The notes under the pieces: generated by a model
Database searches by the model: none
The model's input: the letters and a program-made list of their open reading frames with translations, nothing else
What the model was told of the DNA's origin: nothing
Source: Gemmatales bacterium
Lineage (GTDB): Bacteria; Planctomycetota; Planctomycetia; Gemmatales; Gemmataceae
Assembly (NCBI GenBank): GCA_026004675.1
Contig: BPJP01000008.1
Location: forward strand, 62,001 to 126,000
Direction: 5' to 3'
DNA: 64,000 bases
In this document: one piece after another, positions 39,711-47,613 of the stretch
Numbering within the stretch: the first letter of the stretch is position 1
How the letters are laid out: each line of letters opens with the position of its first letter
Program-made: the position numbers and the translations under genes

Positions 39711-41102
39711 TTAGCGTTTCTCCTTCGCGGGTGGGTGCAACAACCAGTACACGTTTTCGACCATGAAAAAGGGTACCGTGTAGAGCTTGTCATACCGATA
39801 ATATGTGAGGATGCGGTCTAGGTCGCGGCGCACCGATTCGATTTTGTCGGAGTCGCCGGACAAAGCGACGATCCAGGCAGCGAATAATGGGGCGGCCATG
39901 AACTCTGTTTCCATTCGATGACGTGGCCTCCGTCGCGCGATCAATCGGCTTTGCTGGCGAGCCACTGCGATGGCGTCCGCGACGTTAGATTGCGGCTTCC
40001 AAGCTTCTAACAAAAAGTGCCAGTCGATTTCGAACGACAGCGTGTTCTGGTTATCGTACTTGCGCAATGCGGCGACGTGCGGCGCGGCGCTGGCAGCATT
40101 GGCGACCAACCCTCGCCGGTAGGCTGTTTGAATCTCGGAATCGGTTTCTAACTGGCTCAAAGCTCGTAAAGCAGCCTGCGAGCTGGCCGACGTCAAAATG
40201 CGTGGGCTTTTGGGGTATTTGGCCGGAACTCCCGGTGGAACATAATTCACTCCGTCGGCGCAAATTTGCAGCCGCGTGCGAGAGGAACCTCGCGGCTTCT
40301 CTTGGAGCATTTTTTTGTAGGTCCGCATCCAGCGGTCCTTGTTTGTTAATTGGTAGAGAGTCCGTGTTACGAACAATGGTCGGACGGATGAATCGAACTG
40401 AGGCTCTTCTCCGGTAAGTGCTGCTCGGGTACCGTCACTGTTCTCAGGCCAGCCGCCAGTCCAGTCGCCGAAGACGCCGAACTCCTTCGGGTCTCCGTGA
40501 ATTTTCCAGCCGTTCGCTTCAAGCCCTAGCGCTACCCGCTCCATGGCTGCCACGACTTGCTGACGTTCCTCCTCTGACGGGATCCCGCTGGTCGCATAGC
40601 ACCACAGACCGTAAAACCACGGAAAGGTCTGATCACTGGAGCTTGCTTTGTAGTGCGCGCGACCATCGGTCGCCAACCCACGGGCCACGAAGGCAGGGTG
40701 CTGACCTACCCCGGCCAGTTTGACCAGACCGCGAGCAACCTTTCGGGCTTTCTCGGCATCCACCGCGGCCCGGGTGGCGCGCCAACGGTTGCAGAGCCCT
40801 TCGAGATATAATCCCGTATAGAAGGCCCCATCTTCAATCGGTGTGAAATACCCAAGCGCATTCGGCTTGTTTTCAGCACATTCTCGGGGTGTGGGCACGA
40901 AAACGCGGCCGGTCGAATCAGTGTACTTGAACAGCCAACCATCGGGGCTGACGAAGCGTCGCCAGATTTCGCGGTGAGCGCGTTCCACCGATTCTCGCAG
41001 TTGCTTACGAGAAGGCGGCGTGTCTTTTCCCTCGATCGACTGGGCAATCAGTGAACCCGAGCTAAGCCCTATCGCCAGCGTAATGATCCAGAAACGGTTC
41101 AT
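39711..41102 (-). CDS. Secreted protein of unknown function, helical-barrel-like
   Basis: A 463-residue protein with a signal peptide (FWIITLAIGLSSGSLIAQ). The pattern of paired helices rich in Trp, Tyr and Gly (YFTPIEDGAFYTGLYLEGLCNRW, FPWFYGLWCYATSGIPSE, FGDWTGGWPENSDGTRAAL, EFMAAPLFAAWIVALSG) resembles six-hairpin or alpha/alpha-toroid glycosidases, but no catalytic pair can be assigned. Part of this gene (40662-40773) is duplicated in a rearranged form at 41281-41392, just outside its 5' end. Confidence 0.65.
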   Translation of the reverse strand: MNRFWIITLAIGLSSGSLIAQSIEGKDTPPSRKQLRESVERAHREIWRRFVSPDGWLFKYTDSTGRVFVPTPRECAENKPNALGYFTPIEDGAFYTGLYLEGLCNRWRATRAAVDAEKARKVARGLVKLAGVGQHPAFVARGLATDGRAHYKASSSDQTFPWFYGLWCYATSGIPSEEERQQVVAAMERVALGLEANGWKIHGDPKEFGVFGDWTGGWPENSDGTRAALTGEEPQFDSSVRPLFVTRTLYQLTNKDRWMRTYKKMLQEKPRGSSRTRLQICADGVNYVPPGVPAKYPKSPRILTSASSQAALRALSQLETDSEIQTAYRRGLVANAASAAPHVAALRKYDNQNTLSFEIDWHFLLEAWKPQSNVADAIAVARQQSRLIARRRPRHRMETEFMAAPLFAAWIVALSGDSDKIESVRRDLDRILTYYRYDKLYTVPFFMVENVYWLLHPPAKEKR

Positions 41103-41280
41103 GTTAAGCTTCCTTTTACCAATAATTCGCCTTGGTCAGCCGCATTGTACGCGATATTCGGCCGACCGGCGATCGCTAAGTTGCAAGAACCGACCTGTAG
41201 GGCGCGCGTTTTAGCAGTCCATTTTACGACACCGCGTTTGCACGAATGGCAAGCACGCGGCAAGAAACGCGAGCGAAAGC

Positions 41281-41392
41281 ACCCTGCCTTCGTGGCCCGT
41301 GGGTTGGCGACCGATGGTGCTGACCTACCCCGGCCAGTTTGACCAGGCCGCGAACAACCTTTCGGGCTTTCTCGGCATCCACCGCGGCCCGG
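41281..41392. repeat. Rearranged duplicate of a segment of the 39711-41102 gene
   Basis: Positions 41319-41392 repeat 40700-40773 in direct orientation with two mismatches. The adjoining 38 bases 41281-41318 are the exact reverse complement of 40662-40699. So the duplicate carries an inverted 38-bp block at the same junction. No intact gene is formed by it. Confidence 0.85.
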
Positions 41393-41852
41393 TCAAGTTG
41401 TGCACGCTTTTGGCCGACTGATGCGTCGTGCATGCCGACGAGACATGTTGGAGTCTGAACACTTGACGCTATCCGGCCAAACCCTCCCTGTTGCTCAGAG
41501 CGTGCCACCCAGGGCGAGCGCGGTGGTACTGCAGGCGCATGACGGGATCAAACTCGCGGCCGGTGAAGCGATACCGGCCAGAGGGAACCGCCAACGCAGG
41601 CAGGGCGTCCTATACGCCATCCGCGTCTGTGTCCCCAAGGACGTTGTTCTTTAGCTGCTATAGGCCATGCGCGTCTGGGTCCTTTGGATGTGCTTGGCGA
41701 GTTGTCAAAGAGCTGAAGGTTTGATTTCGGCTAATTCACGGGCGATGCCTTTCCTCTGCCGTTATCGCTCTCGCCACCTGCTGCAACCGGCTCGATTCAT
41801 GGGTATTGGTTGACTGGATTGAGTTTTTGGTAGGGACAACGGACAGGGACAA
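41393..41852. other. Non-coding accessory stretch
   Basis: 460 bases at the left edge of the accessory region. Short open frames are present but none has homologous character, a ribosome site or codon bias that I would accept. Apart from the rearranged duplicate at its left edge, nothing was recognised. Confidence 0.4.
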
Positions 41853-42347
41853 TTAACCCATTGGCCAGCCCTCTGCAAAAGCGCGCTCAATCAGCGGATC
41901 GTTGGGGTCCTTGGGAAGCCAGCCATTCGGCGGGCTGGCCGCCTCAAGTCGGTCGAATACCGTTTTTAACCGCCTTTCGATCTGTTCATCATTTGGAACG
42001 TTTCCTTTAATTGTTGTTGCCCATGCAGCGTACGCAGATGCCGAGCGATCCAAAAAGTACCGACCAACTCCCCATCCGCGCTTAACGTATTCATTTATAA
42101 ATCGAACGAGGCAGTCCTTGGCTGCGGATCGTAAATCTCCGCGAGCAGCAGCAGATCGAATCTGCTCGCCGTAGATTTGGCTGGCTGCAACATTGGCGTC
42201 ACCTAGCGATTTGGCGAGTTCCACGTACCCTTTGCCAGGATTGTTAGCGAGGAAATCATCGAGCCCGCGAAACCCAAGAGATTCGAGCTTCGATCGTAGT
42301 CTTTCTTGCCAATCACCATCCCACGGCGTAGTCAATTGTTCGTTCAT
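41853..42347 (-). CDS. Hypothetical protein
   Basis: A 164-residue soluble, helix-rich protein, MNEQLTTPWDGDWQERLRSK at the start and ending FAEGWPMG. It contains several charged and Ala-rich helices (GYVELAKSLGDANVAASQIYGEQIR) and two Trp-Gly/Trp-Ala motifs (YVKRGWGVGRYF, SAYAAWATTIKG). No known family was recognised. It sits at the left side of the accessory region next to a truncated gene and mobile remnants. Confidence 0.55.
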   Translation of the reverse strand: MNEQLTTPWDGDWQERLRSKLESLGFRGLDDFLANNPGKGYVELAKSLGDANVAASQIYGEQIRSAAARGDLRSAAKDCLVRFINEYVKRGWGVGRYFLDRSASAYAAWATTIKGNVPNDEQIERRLKTVFDRLEAASPPNGWLPKDPNDPLIERAFAEGWPMG

Positions 42348-42522
42348 ATTGTCACTCTCGAAATGGAGTTATTTTAATATGAGAAAGGCCAGCTTCACGA
42401 CGCATCTGAGCGCCTATCCGCAGGATTTCCCGTTTGTTGAGCAATCTACCAAGTTCTGCCTCCTTGTCGAGAATCCGAGTTCTCATGACTTCGTTCCAAG
42501 GTCCGGAGCCCATCCATTTGTG

Positions 42523-43219
42523 AATCGCCTACAACTACGGCGCTCCGCTTGGCCGGATCGAAGGCTCGGCTTGCTGGGCGGTAAACAAGAAAACCGGCAA
42601 GGCCATTCGCCTGGGCCAAAACGGTCAAGTGAAGGCCAAAGAACTGATCAAACTCTTTGAAACCAACATGGCCCCTGTTACGACCGACGCCAGGCAAAAA
42701 GACACTCTCTGGGCGTGCCTCAGAATTGCCCAGGAAGCTTTTACCGAACACCATTTCATGTCGATGACCTTGAACGAGCGTTCGCTTGTGGTCGGCAACG
42801 CCACCGCGATGGGCAAATCGACCGTGGTCCCCAAAGGGGGCAACAGCGGCGAGTTGATCGTCTACCTGACTCGTGCCGACGCCAACAAGGCGGTCGTGCG
42901 GATTGAAAACAAGATTCGCCGCGGCCCCAAACCGATCTGCCAGGCGACCCGGCTTGTCGATGCCGATCCGGTTTTGCGCAAAATGGCCGAGCAACAGATT
43001 TTGCTGATGGGCGTCCATGCCAAAGAGTACCTCGCCGACCGCCGGTCAAAAGCGAAGTCAGCCGAACTCCGCGGCGCCATCGATCGGATTTGGCAGCGGA
43101 TTATTGCCAGCGAAAAGCCGGGAGACCTCATTCGGCCGCCGAAGCGACTCTTTCGTCACCCTGATTCGGTCGTCCGCAAAATGACCGCCATGCAAAAGCG
43201 GATGTTGCCGAGTCGCTGA
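42523..43219 (+). pseudogene. 5'-truncated gene of unknown function
   Basis: The frame opens right after a TGA at about 42520 without any ATG and at once encodes protein-like sequence (YNYGAPLGRIEGSACWAVNK, then GQVKAKELIKLFETNMAP). It runs about 230 residues to MTAMQKRMLPSR. The earliest conventional start is a GTG at 42629, inside what looks like a continuing domain. This suggests a gene that lost its 5' end, probably by the rearrangements seen around it. The sequence (GVHAKEYLADRRSKAKSAEL) is basic and helical. I do not recognise the family. Confidence 0.5.
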
Positions 43220-43297
43220 GAGCGAAGAAAACCCGGCAACATCGCCTTGAATGCAATGTTTGATACAGCCCAACGTGAAAATGTCTCGGTGATCTCA

Positions 43298-43873
43298 CTA
43301 ACCACCCAAACCAAGGTCATAGAACAACTCATATCGCACCGGTTCGTCGGGCAGCGTCCAGTGAAACCCTTCTTGGCAGAAGACACTGACAGCATTGGCG
43401 ACAATCACCGCAGCAAACAAGCCGATGACTGCTTTCGAGGGCCAGCCAAAGACCACCTGCCTGGGCAGTAACTCGCGAATGAAGATCAGGTTCAAACCGC
43501 TATCGACCAGCACGACGACGAAGACGACGAGCGCCCATGTATAAAGATGCAGGCCGAGCACCGGCGTGCCGTAACCCGGATCCGGCGGCACGATGTGAAG
43601 TAGAATCTGCCGCGCTGAAATGCTGGCTCCGAGCGCAGCAGCGAGGATACTCAAGCCGTAGCCCGTCGCGAAATCCACTGCCTGCACTTCGCCCATCTTG
43701 GCCTGCAGGATGATGTAGGCCGGCCCGAGCGCGCACATCATCATCGCCATGCGTTGAAGGATGCACAGCGGGCAGGGCATCTCTCCTTCGATGAACTGGA
43801 CGCCAAATGCTCCCAGCAGCACAAGACAAACGGCTGCAACGTTGAAGTGGGCAATCCAGAATCCCAGGTTCAT
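43298..43873 (-). CDS. DsbB-family disulfide oxidoreductase-like membrane protein
   Basis: A 191-residue integral membrane protein with at least four hydrophobic helices and the DsbB first-loop motif MPCPLCILQRMAM (CxxC at about residues 34-37). DsbB proteins reoxidise a periplasmic thiol oxidase and pass electrons to quinone. The second periplasmic Cys pair of classical DsbB is missing: the region that should hold it (IVPPDPGYGTPVLGLHLYTW) has no Cys. It therefore belongs to the reduced group that accompanies DUF5993 genes. It follows the 51-residue DUF5993 gene by 18 bases, clearly one operon. Confidence 0.85.
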   Translation of the reverse strand: MNLGFWIAHFNVAAVCLVLLGAFGVQFIEGEMPCPLCILQRMAMMMCALGPAYIILQAKMGEVQAVDFATGYGLSILAAALGASISARQILLHIVPPDPGYGTPVLGLHLYTWALVVFVVVLVDSGLNLIFIRELLPRQVVFGWPSKAVIGLFAAVIVANAVSVFCQEGFHWTLPDEPVRYELFYDLGLGG

Positions 43874-43891
43874 GAATCGTACACCCTGAAT

Positions 43892-44047
43892 CTAGAAGTT
43901 GAGGTTCAGCGAATTTGAAGCGTGACTCAAAAACAGCAGTGACGTTGCCAGCAGGGAGACCAAGCTGAGAAGCAGGACGAGCCCGCGCTTGCCGGTCTTC
44001 ATCGCCAACAACGTGCCAAAAATAAAAAGGAAGATCAGTGTGTCCAA
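43892..44047 (-). CDS. DUF5993-family small membrane protein
   Basis: A 51-residue protein with two hydrophobic helices (DTLIFLFIFGTLLAM and GLVLLLSLVSLLATSLLFL) separated by a basic turn (KTGKR), ending SHASNSLNLNF. This is the DUF5993 pattern, and in other bacteria such genes sit directly before a reduced dsbB, as here (18-base gap). The start is a TTG at 44047 with AGGAGAAGGG about eight bases upstream. No ATG fits. The partnership with the DsbB-like protein is known by gene neighbourhood only. Confidence 0.75.
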   Translation of the reverse strand: MDTLIFLFIFGTLLAMKTGKRGLVLLLSLVSLLATSLLFLSHASNSLNLNF

Positions 44048-44110
44048 ACCAGATTCCCTTCTCCTGCCGCTCAGTTTCCCTTCGCAATCTGAGCGTTGAC
44101 CTTGCTAGTC

Positions 44111-44533
44111 TCAACTCTCTTTCGTCCTTCGTCCATCCCGTTCCTCAATCTTGCGGGACGATTGACAAGTCGGACGGCCTGAACCGAATCCAAGGTGAAA
44201 AAAAACAATCCAGGCTGCAGAGTGTCCCATTGCGAAAACATATGCGTTTTCGGGTAAACATAGGGTCCCTCGCTCGCAGCTATCCACAAATTCTTTTGCG
44301 ACATCGGTCAAACCGATCATTGAATCATAGAACACATCAACATCCGCCATTAATCGGCCCGCACTTTTCCCGAATTTGCGGAGAAAAACCAAATAGGAAC
44401 CAGGAAGCCGCTTGCCTGCGTTTTCCTCAACGTGGGCGATTTCCGTGTCGCTGCAACCAATGAGGTCACTAGAACTCGCTAGACCGGCATTCACCAACGC
44501 AAGCCGATCGGCTCTTTCTTCGCAAGAAGTCAT
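44111..44533 (-). CDS. SMI1/KNR4 (SUKH) family protein
   Basis: A SUKH-superfamily protein. Many are immunity proteins against polymorphic toxins. The core pattern is present: SDTEIAHVEENAGKRLPGSYLVFLRKFG (helix-Pro-strand, conserved FL..FG) and LPENAYVFAMGHSAAWIVFF. As written it ends after 140 residues with an unlikely basic tail. A run of eight A (T in the gene) at 44198-44205 lies directly after WIVFF. With one base less the frame continues FTLDSVQAVRLVNRPARL to 44071. It borders an ISAs1 remnant and the cassette array, a typical place for orphan immunity genes. Confidence 0.7.
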   Translation of the reverse strand: MTSCEERADRLALVNAGLASSSDLIGCSDTEIAHVEENAGKRLPGSYLVFLRKFGKSAGRLMADVDVFYDSMIGLTDVAKEFVDSCERGTLCLPENAYVFAMGHSAAWIVFFHLGFGSGRPTCQSSRKIEERDGRRTKES

Positions 44534-44644
44534 AACACCACCGACTCCTATGCTATGGGATTGTAATCTTTCCGCCAGTGCTATCGATTATTTCGATCGA
44601 AAAACCGTGCCGTTGTTTGAAAAAGTCACGGGCAACCCTCCGGG

Positions 44645-45299
44645 GGGGCGTTGGTGACGCTGGATGCTGGCGGCTGCCACAAGGAGATCGCCGAGAAGAT
44701 TCGCAGCCAGGGAGGCCACTATGTTTTGACCGTCAAGGGGAATCAGCCACAGCTGCTCGAGGATATCAAAGAGATGTTTGCGCGAGCGTTTGCCAGCGAC
44801 TTTGCCGGGCTGGATGCCGATTTTCATGCCGACGAGGACAAGGGGCATGGCCGTGAAGAGGAACGCGCCTGTGCCATCATTCGCAATCCGAAGGGATTGC
44901 GGAACCAGGAGGCATGGAAGGATCTGTGTGTGGTCGGCATGGTGCAAAGCGAGCGGCGTGTGCAGGGCAAGGTTCAGAGGGAGGTGAGATATTTTATAGG
45001 AAGCAAGAAGGCGTGTGCGGGTTTCTATGCGAGGGCAATGAGACATCATTGGAGAATAGAGAATAACCTCCATTGGCAGATGGATGTTACATTTGCCGAG
45101 GACAAAGATCGCACGAAGGAGCGGACGGCGGCACAAAACATCAGCCTGCTGCGCCGCGTGGCTTTGACCTTGTTAAAGCATCATCCGGATAAGCAGAGCA
45201 TTGCCTGCAAACGGTTGCAAGCCGCCTGGAATACGGACTTCCTTGAAGAAGTCCTCCTCGGCTCTGCCAAACTGGCTAAAATGTGATGCGCCGGCCCTG
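44645..45299 (+). mobile_element. ISAs1-family remnant
   Basis: Left-truncated insertion sequence that keeps the C-terminal two thirds of the transposase and its right end, read as ..GCCGGCCCTG at 45299. The right end cuts the DUF4236 gene in the neighbouring cassette at its codon 25. The left boundary (near the G7 run at 44641) borders unrelated sequence beside the SUKH gene. Confidence 0.75.
44651..45286 (+). pseudogene. ISAs1-family transposase, N-terminally truncated
   Basis: About 211 residues of a roughly 370-residue ISAs1 DDE transposase. The retained parts are VTLDAGGCHKEIAEKIRSQGGHYVLTVKGNQ (catalytic Asp region, split), ERRVQGKVQREVRYFIGSKK, and the diagnostic C-terminal HHWRIENNLHWQMDVTFAEDKDR. 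The N-terminal DUF4338-like part and about 150 residues are absent, so the copy is inactive unless complemented. The GTG at 44651 is an artefact of truncation, not a true start. Confidence 0.88.
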
Positions 45300-45372
45300 C
45301 GCCCACCCCCGACTTCGATAGGTTGAATCGAAGTGGCCCGACCTTCAGCGCCTTTCTGATGTAAATGCCCAT
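45300..45372 (-). pseudogene. DUF4236 gene fragment (cassette gene cut by ISAs1)
   Basis: ATG 45372 starts MGIYIRKALKVGPLRFNLSK, the conserved N-terminus of DUF4236 proteins, and breaks after SGVGAG where the ISAs1 right end begins. The start lies 22 bases inside an attC-like boundary (45394), as expected for a cassette gene. The rest of the gene is not present on the other side of the IS remnant. Confidence 0.75.
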
Positions 45373-45393
45373 CGTTCTCTTTACTCTTCTGCC

Positions 45394-45492
45394 GTCTAAC
45401 GGTCAGGCTAAGTTGCCGGGCCGGCCTGGGTGAACTGCACGTCTCGACTTTCGCTGAGGGCCGGCCCCGTCAACTTCAGCCGGTTGTTAGCC
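45394..45492 (-). other. attC-like recombination site 1
   Basis: Read on the minus strand it runs from GGCTAAC (R'' box) to GTTAGAC (R' box, fits GTTRRRY). The arms AACCGGCTGAAGTTG and GCCGGCCC pair with AACTTAGCC and GGGCCGGC counterparts. It is 99 bp long. It follows the small membrane-protein gene. Confidence 0.75.
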
Positions 45493-45517
45493 GTGAAAAC
45501 GTGCACTTCTACTTTTG

Positions 45518-45685
45518 TCAAAATGACCGACCTTTGCGCAGATCGTCGAAAATAGCCTGCAATGCCGTGATCATCTCATTCGCGGCTTTCTTGACTACCA
45601 CGAAGATGGCGCAGAGAACGATAAGAATGCCACCAAGAAGCAACGCGACAACTACAAGGAGGAACAAGAGCGTATTGCCATCCAT
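45518..45685 (-). CDS. Small single-helix membrane protein (cassette gene)
   Basis: A 55-residue protein with one strongly hydrophobic helix (LLFLLVVVALLLGGILIVLC, about residues 6-25) followed by a short amphipathic helix (EMITALQAIFDDLRKG). Start ATG 45685 has GAAGG seven bases upstream and lies 42 bases inside the attC boundary at 45727. Its stop lies 26 bases before the next attC site, so it fills a cassette of about 335 bp. Function unknown. Small membrane proteins are frequent integron cargo. Confidence 0.6.
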   Translation of the reverse strand: MDGNTLLFLLVVVALLLGGILIVLCAIFVVVKKAANEMITALQAIFDDLRKGRSF

Positions 45686-45726
45686 ATCCGCACCTTCTTT
45701 GTCTCAGCGGAAAAGCCAAGTCTTCC

Positions 45727-45801
45727 GGCTAACGGATTGCGCTTCAGTCGCCCGCGTAGCGGAGCGAAGCGAAGCGGGTCGGCTGCAAGCGCTTGTTAGC
45801 C
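45727..45801 (-). other. attC-like recombination site 2
   Basis: Minus-strand reading: GGCTAAC, AAGCGCTTGCAGCCGACCCGC, a GC-rich loop, GCGGGCGACTGAAGCGC, then GTTAGCC. The long imperfect stem, with outer 7-base boxes, is the classical attC design. It is 75 bp long. Confidence 0.8.
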
Positions 45802-45836
45802 TGCCGTGTCTGGTCAAAGTGCATCACCTGTAAACA

Positions 45837-46328
45837 TCACCCTTTCCAAAGCGCAATATATACCCAACTCGGAAAGTCGCTAGGGCTCGTTACAGGTATC
45901 CAATGTTTCAATGGGCTTGGCAATGACTTTACAGCGTTGCTCCACTCCCTTGAATTAGGGGCAGGATAGACAAAGGCAATCAACCACTTGTTTGGATTGG
46001 CAAGCTCATCCAACTTCTTGAAATCTTTTATCAACCCCACGTCATTATCGCGAAAGTAAAAGTGTAGATTGCGTGGCGTTCCTGCGGCTTGGCTTATAGA
46101 CAATGCTTTCAGTTCGCAAAGATGTTCTTGCCCTTGAATCTGAAGCCTAAAATCAACCTGCTTTCGCTTGCCATCTTTCGGTGATGCAACATTAGCTTCA
46201 CGTTCAAACTTTTCAATGACCCGACTCGCTACCAGGCGGTTGAACAGGACAATCAACTCCGCTTTGAACCAACTCTCAACGCGGCTATCTGCTTGTGCAA
46301 AGGCCGCGAAATGCTCCTGCTTATCCAA
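45837..46328 (-). CDS. PD-(D/E)XK-like nuclease (cassette gene)
   Basis: A 163-residue protein whose central strand pair KQVDFRLQIQGQEHLCELKAL has the D-x(9)-ExK spacing of PD-(D/E)XK endonucleases (about residues 56-76), preceded by an amphipathic helix ending ASRVIEKFER. This suggests a small restriction-type or DNA-repair nuclease fold, though the call rests on this motif alone. No ATG is available: TTG 46328 or GTG 46337 could start it. It shares one cassette with the ATPase fragment 70 bases upstream and ends 36 bases before attC site 2. Confidence 0.6.
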   Translation of the reverse strand: MDKQEHFAAFAQADSRVESWFKAELIVLFNRLVASRVIEKFEREANVASPKDGKRKQVDFRLQIQGQEHLCELKALSISQAAGTPRNLHFYFRDNDVGLIKDFKKLDELANPNKWLIAFVYPAPNSREWSNAVKSLPSPLKHWIPVTSPSDFPSWVYIALWKG

Positions 46329-46398
46329 AAAACCACTTTGAAATGTGAGGAAACAGAACTTCCACTCTGGCTCTCCGATGATTCATACGAAAGGCACG

Positions 46399-46674
46399 CT
46401 AATCACGGTAGGCTTCCTTCAGCTGGTCTTGCTCGGCAGGAGACGTGCGGTAGTGGATCTCTATCCAGCTCTCTTCATCGTCCACATCGAACTTCGGGAA
46501 GTCGACGTCCTTTGAATACTTTGCTCCTCCCTCTTCGTAGAACATCCGTAGTGCCGTGAGAACACTTGTCTTTCCTGCGTTGTTCTGGCCGACAAGAAGG
46601 CCAAAGTCATTCATGTCAATGCTGATGTCCTTGATGGATCGGAAGTTGTGCAAAGTGATTCTTACGATCTTCAT
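46399..46674 (-). CDS. OLD/RecF-type ATPase N-terminal fragment (cassette gene)
   Basis: A 91-residue piece of an ABC-type ATPase as in OLD-family and RecF-like defence proteins. It has MKIVRITLHNFRSIKDISID, then Walker A LLVGQNNAGKTSVLTALRMFY (about residues 28-40), and ends SWIEIHYRTSPAEQDQLKEA. The signature motif, Walker B and any TOPRIM domain are absent, so alone it cannot be a full ATPase. ATG 46674 lies 30 bases inside the attC boundary, so the front end is intact and the 3' part is missing. It may have been replaced by the PD-(D/E)XK gene that follows. Confidence 0.7.
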   Translation of the reverse strand: MKIVRITLHNFRSIKDISIDMNDFGLLVGQNNAGKTSVLTALRMFYEEGGAKYSKDVDFPKFDVDDEESWIEIHYRTSPAEQDQLKEAYRD

Positions 46675-46703
46675 GTTCCACCTTCTGGCATATGCTTGCG
46701 TCT

Positions 46704-46767
46704 GCCGAACGCTCAGCATCAGCGGCGGGCCGCGCAGCGGACCGTCCGCTGCATGCTGTTGTTATGC
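46704..46767 (-). other. attC-like recombination site 3
   Basis: Minus-strand reading: GCATAAC, AACAGCATGCAGCGGAC, central GC-rich loop, GCCGCTGATGCTGAGC, GTTCGGC. The arms pair with bulged bases as in typical attC sites. It is 64 bp long and lies just after the Abi_C gene stop at 46774. Confidence 0.8.
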
Positions 46768-46773
46768 GTAGTC

Positions 46774-47589
46774 TCAGAACGGGATCTCATCGTCGGCTGC
46801 CTCTTGGCCCGCTGGGGTAGTAACGGCGTGCTCGGCTCGTGCCTCAAGTGCCTTGATGAAGCGGACCGCACTGCAGACATGGTTGAAGATGAGAAGACTC
46901 TCGTCGTAGTTGAGGGTGGGGTTGTCGTGAGCAAGGCTCTCCTCGTTGCGGACCCTGTTGAACGCTTCCATGGTGCTGATGCTGGACTTCAGAATGCGCT
47001 CGGTCATTTCCGATTCGATGAGTCCAGCGTTGTGGAGCGCTTTGACATACTCCCCGAAAATGCTGTGGAGCGGTTTGGCCCTGTTGACGGTGATGCCTCG
47101 CTTCTTCGCGAGGGTGCGGATCAGCTTCGTGACGAAGGTGTGTAGCCGGTCAAGACCTGCCTCTGGTTCGTTCCTCTCGATAGAGTCGCGTACGGCCCTC
47201 GCGAGCACCTCGAAACCTCGCTCGGTTGCTTCTGCCGTGATCGCGTCGAGCGCTTCAACTGGGGCACTCTGCTGTAGGCGGCGTACAATGCGCTCGCATT
47301 CCTCAAACAGGCGGTCCTGGTCGGGATCGCTGGCTGCTGGCCGACAGTATTGGAGTAGGTCGTGGAGCAGCTTGCCCACGAGGTGGTTCGGCTCCTGCGT
47401 CCAGAACGCGCGGAGCCGGTTTGCCTTGGAGCCGCTGGCATAGTCGTACTTCGCGTCGTAGATGTCCCGACCGGTGCTCTCAGCGACGAACTCGGCCAAG
47501 GTCCGGTTCGAGAAGTCCAAGACGTAGCCACCGCCCATCTGGAAGAGCTTCTCGAGCTTCATCTTCTCGATGAAAGTCAGGTCAGACAT
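46774..47589 (-). CDS. Abortive-infection C-terminal (Abi_C) family protein (cassette gene)
   Basis: A 271-residue cytoplasmic protein. The N-terminal part (SDLTFIEKMKLEKLFQMGGG, FSNRTLAEFVAESTGRDIYD) resembles the N-domain often paired with Abi_C. The C-terminal part (KPLHSIFGEYVKALHNAGL, ILKSSISTMEAFNRVRNEES, LAHDNPTLNYDESLLIFNHV) matches the Abi_C/abortive infection C-terminal domain with its R-x(2)-E..AHDN motif. Members occur in phage-defence loci, but direct activity is unproven for most. ATG 47589 lies 25 bases inside the attC boundary at 47614 and the stop lies just before attC site 3. Confidence 0.78.
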   Translation of the reverse strand: MSDLTFIEKMKLEKLFQMGGGYVLDFSNRTLAEFVAESTGRDIYDAKYDYASGSKANRLRAFWTQEPNHLVGKLLHDLLQYCRPAASDPDQDRLFEECERIVRRLQQSAPVEALDAITAEATERGFEVLARAVRDSIERNEPEAGLDRLHTFVTKLIRTLAKKRGITVNRAKPLHSIFGEYVKALHNAGLIESEMTERILKSSISTMEAFNRVRNEESLAHDNPTLNYDESLLIFNHVCSAVRFIKALEARAEHAVTTPAGQEAADDEIPF

Positions 47590-47613
47590 CGCTACGTCCC
47601 TGCCCGTTTCTAC

